This document shows positions 61,611-64,000 of a stretch of DNA of 64,000 nucleotides, piece after piece. The position numbers and the translations under genes are program-made. Source of the DNA: Geomonas limicola (GTDB lineage Bacteria > Desulfobacterota > Desulfuromonadia > Geobacterales > Geobacteraceae); assembly GCF_014193675.1 (NCBI RefSeq), contig NZ_BLXZ01000004.1:62001-126000 (forward strand). The letters are read 5' to 3'. Under the pieces are notes generated by a model that was given only the letters and a program-made list of their open reading frames with translations, had not been told where the DNA came from and made no database searches. The first letter of the stretch is position 1; each line of letters begins with the position of its first letter.

Positions 61611-64000
61611 TCAGGCCGCTTTCGGTTTTGCCTTCACCTTCTGAACCGGTTCGCCAAAGGCCACCTTGTACACGTCCTGGTACTCGCTGGCGAAGTGTAC
61701 CTCGATTCCCTCCTGCAGATAATCGGGCAGCTCGGCGAAATCTTTTCGGTTCGCCTCGGGGAAGATGAGCACGTTCAATCCGGCGCGGCGGGCGGCGATG
61801 GTCTTCTCCTTTACCCCGCCGATGGGGAGCACCCGACCGGTAAGCGTCAACTCGCCGGTCATGCCGAGCTTGGCGCGCACCGGCTTGCCGCGCATCATCG
61901 AGATGAGTGCGGTGGCCATGGTGACCCCGGCGGAGGGGCCGTCCTTCGGGGTGGCACCGGCCGGCACGTGCAGGTGCACGAAATGGGTGTCGAAGAAATC
62001 TTCGGCAACACCGTACTCCTTCAGGTGCGCCATGACGAAGGAGTAGGCAATCTCGGAGCTCTCCACCATGACGTTGCCGAGCTGCCCGGTCTGGCGGAAC
62101 CCTTTACCCTTGCTCGGCATCGCCGCCGCTTCGATGGGAAGTGTCGCGCCACCCATGCTGGTCCAGGCAAGCCCGGTGACGACACCAGCCACGTTCTGGA
62201 AGATCTCCTCGGTCACGAACACCGGCTGTCCCAGGTAACCGGCGAGATCCTTCTTGCCGATCACCACCGGCTCGGTGCGCCCGGAGGCGAATTCGAGCGC
62301 CGCCTTGCGCATCAGCCTCTTGATCCGGTTTTCCAGGTTTCTGACCCCTGCCTCGCGCGCCCAGCCGTCGATAAGCGCGGCGAGCGCCTCTTTCTTGATG
62401 GTCACCTGTCCGGGCTTCAGCCCCGCGTTCTTCGTAGCCTTGGGTATCAGGTAGCGCTTGGCGATCTCCATTTTTTCCTCGAGCACGTACCCCGAAAGCC
62501 GGATGATCTCCATGCGGTCCAAGAGCGGCGCCGGTATGGTGTCCAGCTGGTTCGCCGTGGCGATGAAGAGCACGTTGGAAAGGTCGAAGGGGACGTCCAG
62601 GTAGTGATCCCGGAAGGTGGCGTTCTGCTCCGGATCGAGGACCTCGAGGAGTGCGGAGGCCGGGTCACCCTGGAAGGAGGCACCCACCTTGTCGATCTCG
62701 TCCAGCATGAGCACCGGGTTCGCCGTCGCTGCGCTCTTCATGGCCTGGATGAACTTGCCGGGCATGGCGCCGATGTAGGTGCGCCGGTGCCCCTTGATCT
62801 CGGCCTCGTCGCGCATGCCGCCCAGCGAGAAGCGGTAGAAACTGCGCCCCAGGGCGTCTGCGATGCTCCGACCGATGGAGGTCTTGCCGACACCCGGCGG
62901 CCCCACCAGGCAGAGGATCGACCCCGAGATATTCCCCTTCAGTTTCCCTACCGCGATGAACTCGACGATGCGGTCCTTCACATCCGAGAGCCCGTGGTGG
63001 TCGCGGTCCAGGATGCGCCGCGCCTTGTCCAGGTTGTAGGAATCCTTGCTGAAGCTCCCCCAGGGAAGCACTGTGAGCCAGTCCAGGTAGTTGCGGGTCA
63101 CGTGGTATTCGGGGGAAGAGGGCTCCAAGAGCCGGAACTTCTCGACCTCCTCGGTGACCGCCCGGCTCGCCTCCGGGTTCAAGGTGAGCTTCTTGAGGCG
63201 CTCCTCGAACTTCTCGATCTCCGCAGTCTTCCCTTCCTTCTCCAGCCCCAGTTCCTTTTTGATCGCCTTCAGCTGCTCGCGCAGGAAGAACTCGCGCTGC
63301 TGCTCGCTGATCTTCTCTTCGATCTGCTTGGTGATCTTGGTCTGCAGCCGGGAGACCTCCAGTTCCTTTTTGAGGAGGATCAGCACGAGGTCGATGCGCT
63401 TGCGGACGTCCAGCGCTTCCAGTACCTGCTGCAGTTCCTGGCCGTCGGCCGAGGTGAGGTTCGCCGCGAAGTCGGCCAGGCGCCCCGGATCGTCCAGGCT
63501 GGAGCGGCTCAGGAAGAGCTTGATCTCTTCGGTGTAGAGCGGGTTGATCTGGACCAGCTCCTTCAGGGTGGAAAGGACCGCCATCGAGTAGGCCTTCAGC
63601 TCCTCGTTCACCGAGAGTTCCGGCGCGTACTCGTAACGCACCCGGGCGAAGTAGGCTCCGGACAGGTCGGTCACCTCCTCGATGCTGAAGCGCTCCAGCG
63701 TGTTCACCAGGAAGTGGATGTTCTCCTCGTCCTGGTGGATCACCTTTACTACCTTGCCGACCACCCCCACGCGGTGCAGGTTCTCCAGCCCGTCGGGACG
63801 GGACGGATCGCGCACCAGCACGAGTCCCAGCGCGTGGGAGGGGTTCTCCAGGGCGCGCTGCACCGCGGTTTTCTGGTGGGGATCGCTGACCGCCATCGGA
63901 AAGAGGAGATTCGGGAAGGCCGGTCGCGGCTTGATCGGGATGATGGGAAGGCTTGGCGGCAGCACCTCGGAGGCGAGCACCAGCCCGCCGCTTTCCTCGC
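61611..64000 (-). CDS. lon: ATP-dependent protease Lon, 5' end outside the window
   Basis: About 795 aa visible; the frame stays open to the window edge, so the start is not seen (a start at GTG 63980 is possible but the upstream residues ESGGL read on). N-terminal substrate domain ([19 protein letters not shown]), coiled coil, AAA+ with Walker [14 protein letters not shown] and Walker [12 protein letters not shown], and protease domain with Ser in [13 protein letters not shown] and Lys in [14 protein letters not shown]. It degrades damaged and regulatory proteins in the cytoplasm. The sequence has no frame damage. Confidence 0.95.
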   Translation of the reverse strand, partial: EESGGLVLASEVLPPSLPIIPIKPRPAFPNLLFPMAVSDPHQKTAVQRALENPSHALGLVLVRDPSRPDGLENLHRVGVVGKVVKVIHQDEENIHFLVNTLERFSIEEVTDLSGAYFARVRYEYAPELSVNEELKAYSMAVLSTLKELVQINPLYTEEIKLFLSRSSLDDPGRLADFAANLTSADGQELQQVLEALDVRKRIDLVLILLKKELEVSRLQTKITKQIEEKISEQQREFFLREQLKAIKKELGLEKEGKTAEIEKFEERLKKLTLNPEASRAVTEEVEKFRLLEPSSPEYHVTRNYLDWLTVLPWGSFSKDSYNLDKARRILDRDHHGLSDVKDRIVEFIAVGKLKGNISGSILCLVGPPGVGKTSIGRSIADALGRSFYRFSLGGMRDEAEIKGHRRTYIGAMPGKFIQAMKSAATANPVLMLDEIDKVGASFQGDPASALLEVLDPEQNATFRDHYLDVPFDLSNVLFIATANQLDTIPAPLLDRMEIIRLSGYVLEEKMEIAKRYLIPKATKNAGLKPGQVTIKKEALAALIDGWAREAGVRNLENRIKRLMRKAALEFASGRTEPVVIGKKDLAGYLGQPVFVTEEIFQNVAGVVTGLAWTSMGGATLPIEAAAMPSKGKGFRQTGQLGNVMVESSEIAYSFVMAHLKEYGVAEDFFDTHFVHLHVPAGATPKDGPSAGVTMATALISMMRGKPVRAKLGMTGELTLTGRVLPIGGVKEKTIAARRAGLNVLIFPEANRKDFAELPDYLQEGIEVHFASEYQDVYKVAFGEPVQKVKAKPKAA

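Overview
The window is a chromosomal segment of a high-GC Geobacter-like bacterium (Desulfuromonadota; Geobacter/Geomonas/Citrifermentans type). This assignment rests on recalled gene order and protein style: prfA-prmC-murA-tRNA-hisGDBHAFE-rpsU-yqeY-cvpA-dnaG-rpoD, then queC, folE2, recQ, ilvA and trxB, with the right flank carrying a P-type ATPase, psiE-like, LrgAB-like, DUF3124 and lon genes. No database search was possible.

Layout. 1-23.5 kb is an ordinary housekeeping backbone: translation termination, peptidoglycan synthesis, histidine synthesis, the macromolecular synthesis operon, 7-deazaguanine/folate precursors, DNA repair and metal export. 23.7-51.8 kb is one gene, comM (yifB, Mg-chelatase-like AAA+ helicase of natural transformation), broken into three pieces by two integrated elements, each with its own large serine recombinase (LSR). 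51.8-64 kb is backbone again, with a 21-bp tandem repeat near the junction.

Element 1 (24387-33697, 9311 bp) carries an ImmR/ImmA-like repressor-protease pair, a Rep_trans-type (rolling-circle) replication protein, a string of very small ORFs, a small resolvase, a secreted nuclease-like protein and LSR1. A perfect CIRCE (HrcA operator) sits upstream of rep. Element 2 (34100-51326, 17227 bp) carries LSR2, a type II restriction-modification cluster (C5 methylase, GIY-YIG nuclease, Vsr, EVE/PUA-like protein, DUF6471-like regulator), a secreted thermonuclease, an orphan AbiEi-like protein, a resolvase with its site, a tyrosine recombinase, a primase-like replication protein, HipBA and an unrecognised membrane/GAF-like gene pair.

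The ends of both elements can be fixed to the base. Removing 9311 bp and 17227 bp rejoins comM in frame as 1530 bp (509 aa plus stop). The rebuilt attP sites are long imperfect palindromes centred exactly on the shared dinucleotides CT and TG.

The most striking observation: attP2 lies inside the LSR2 reading frame. In the excised circle LSR2 (492 aa when integrated) would run in frame, without a stop, into the double helix-turn-helix ORF now found 17 kb away at the other end, giving a protein of about 635 aa. Integration would cut the recombinase gene in two and end the catalytic part at a stop codon inside host comM. For element 1, attP1 appears to separate the -35 and -10 boxes of the LSR1 promoter. 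Both elements may therefore change their integrase gene by the act of integrating.
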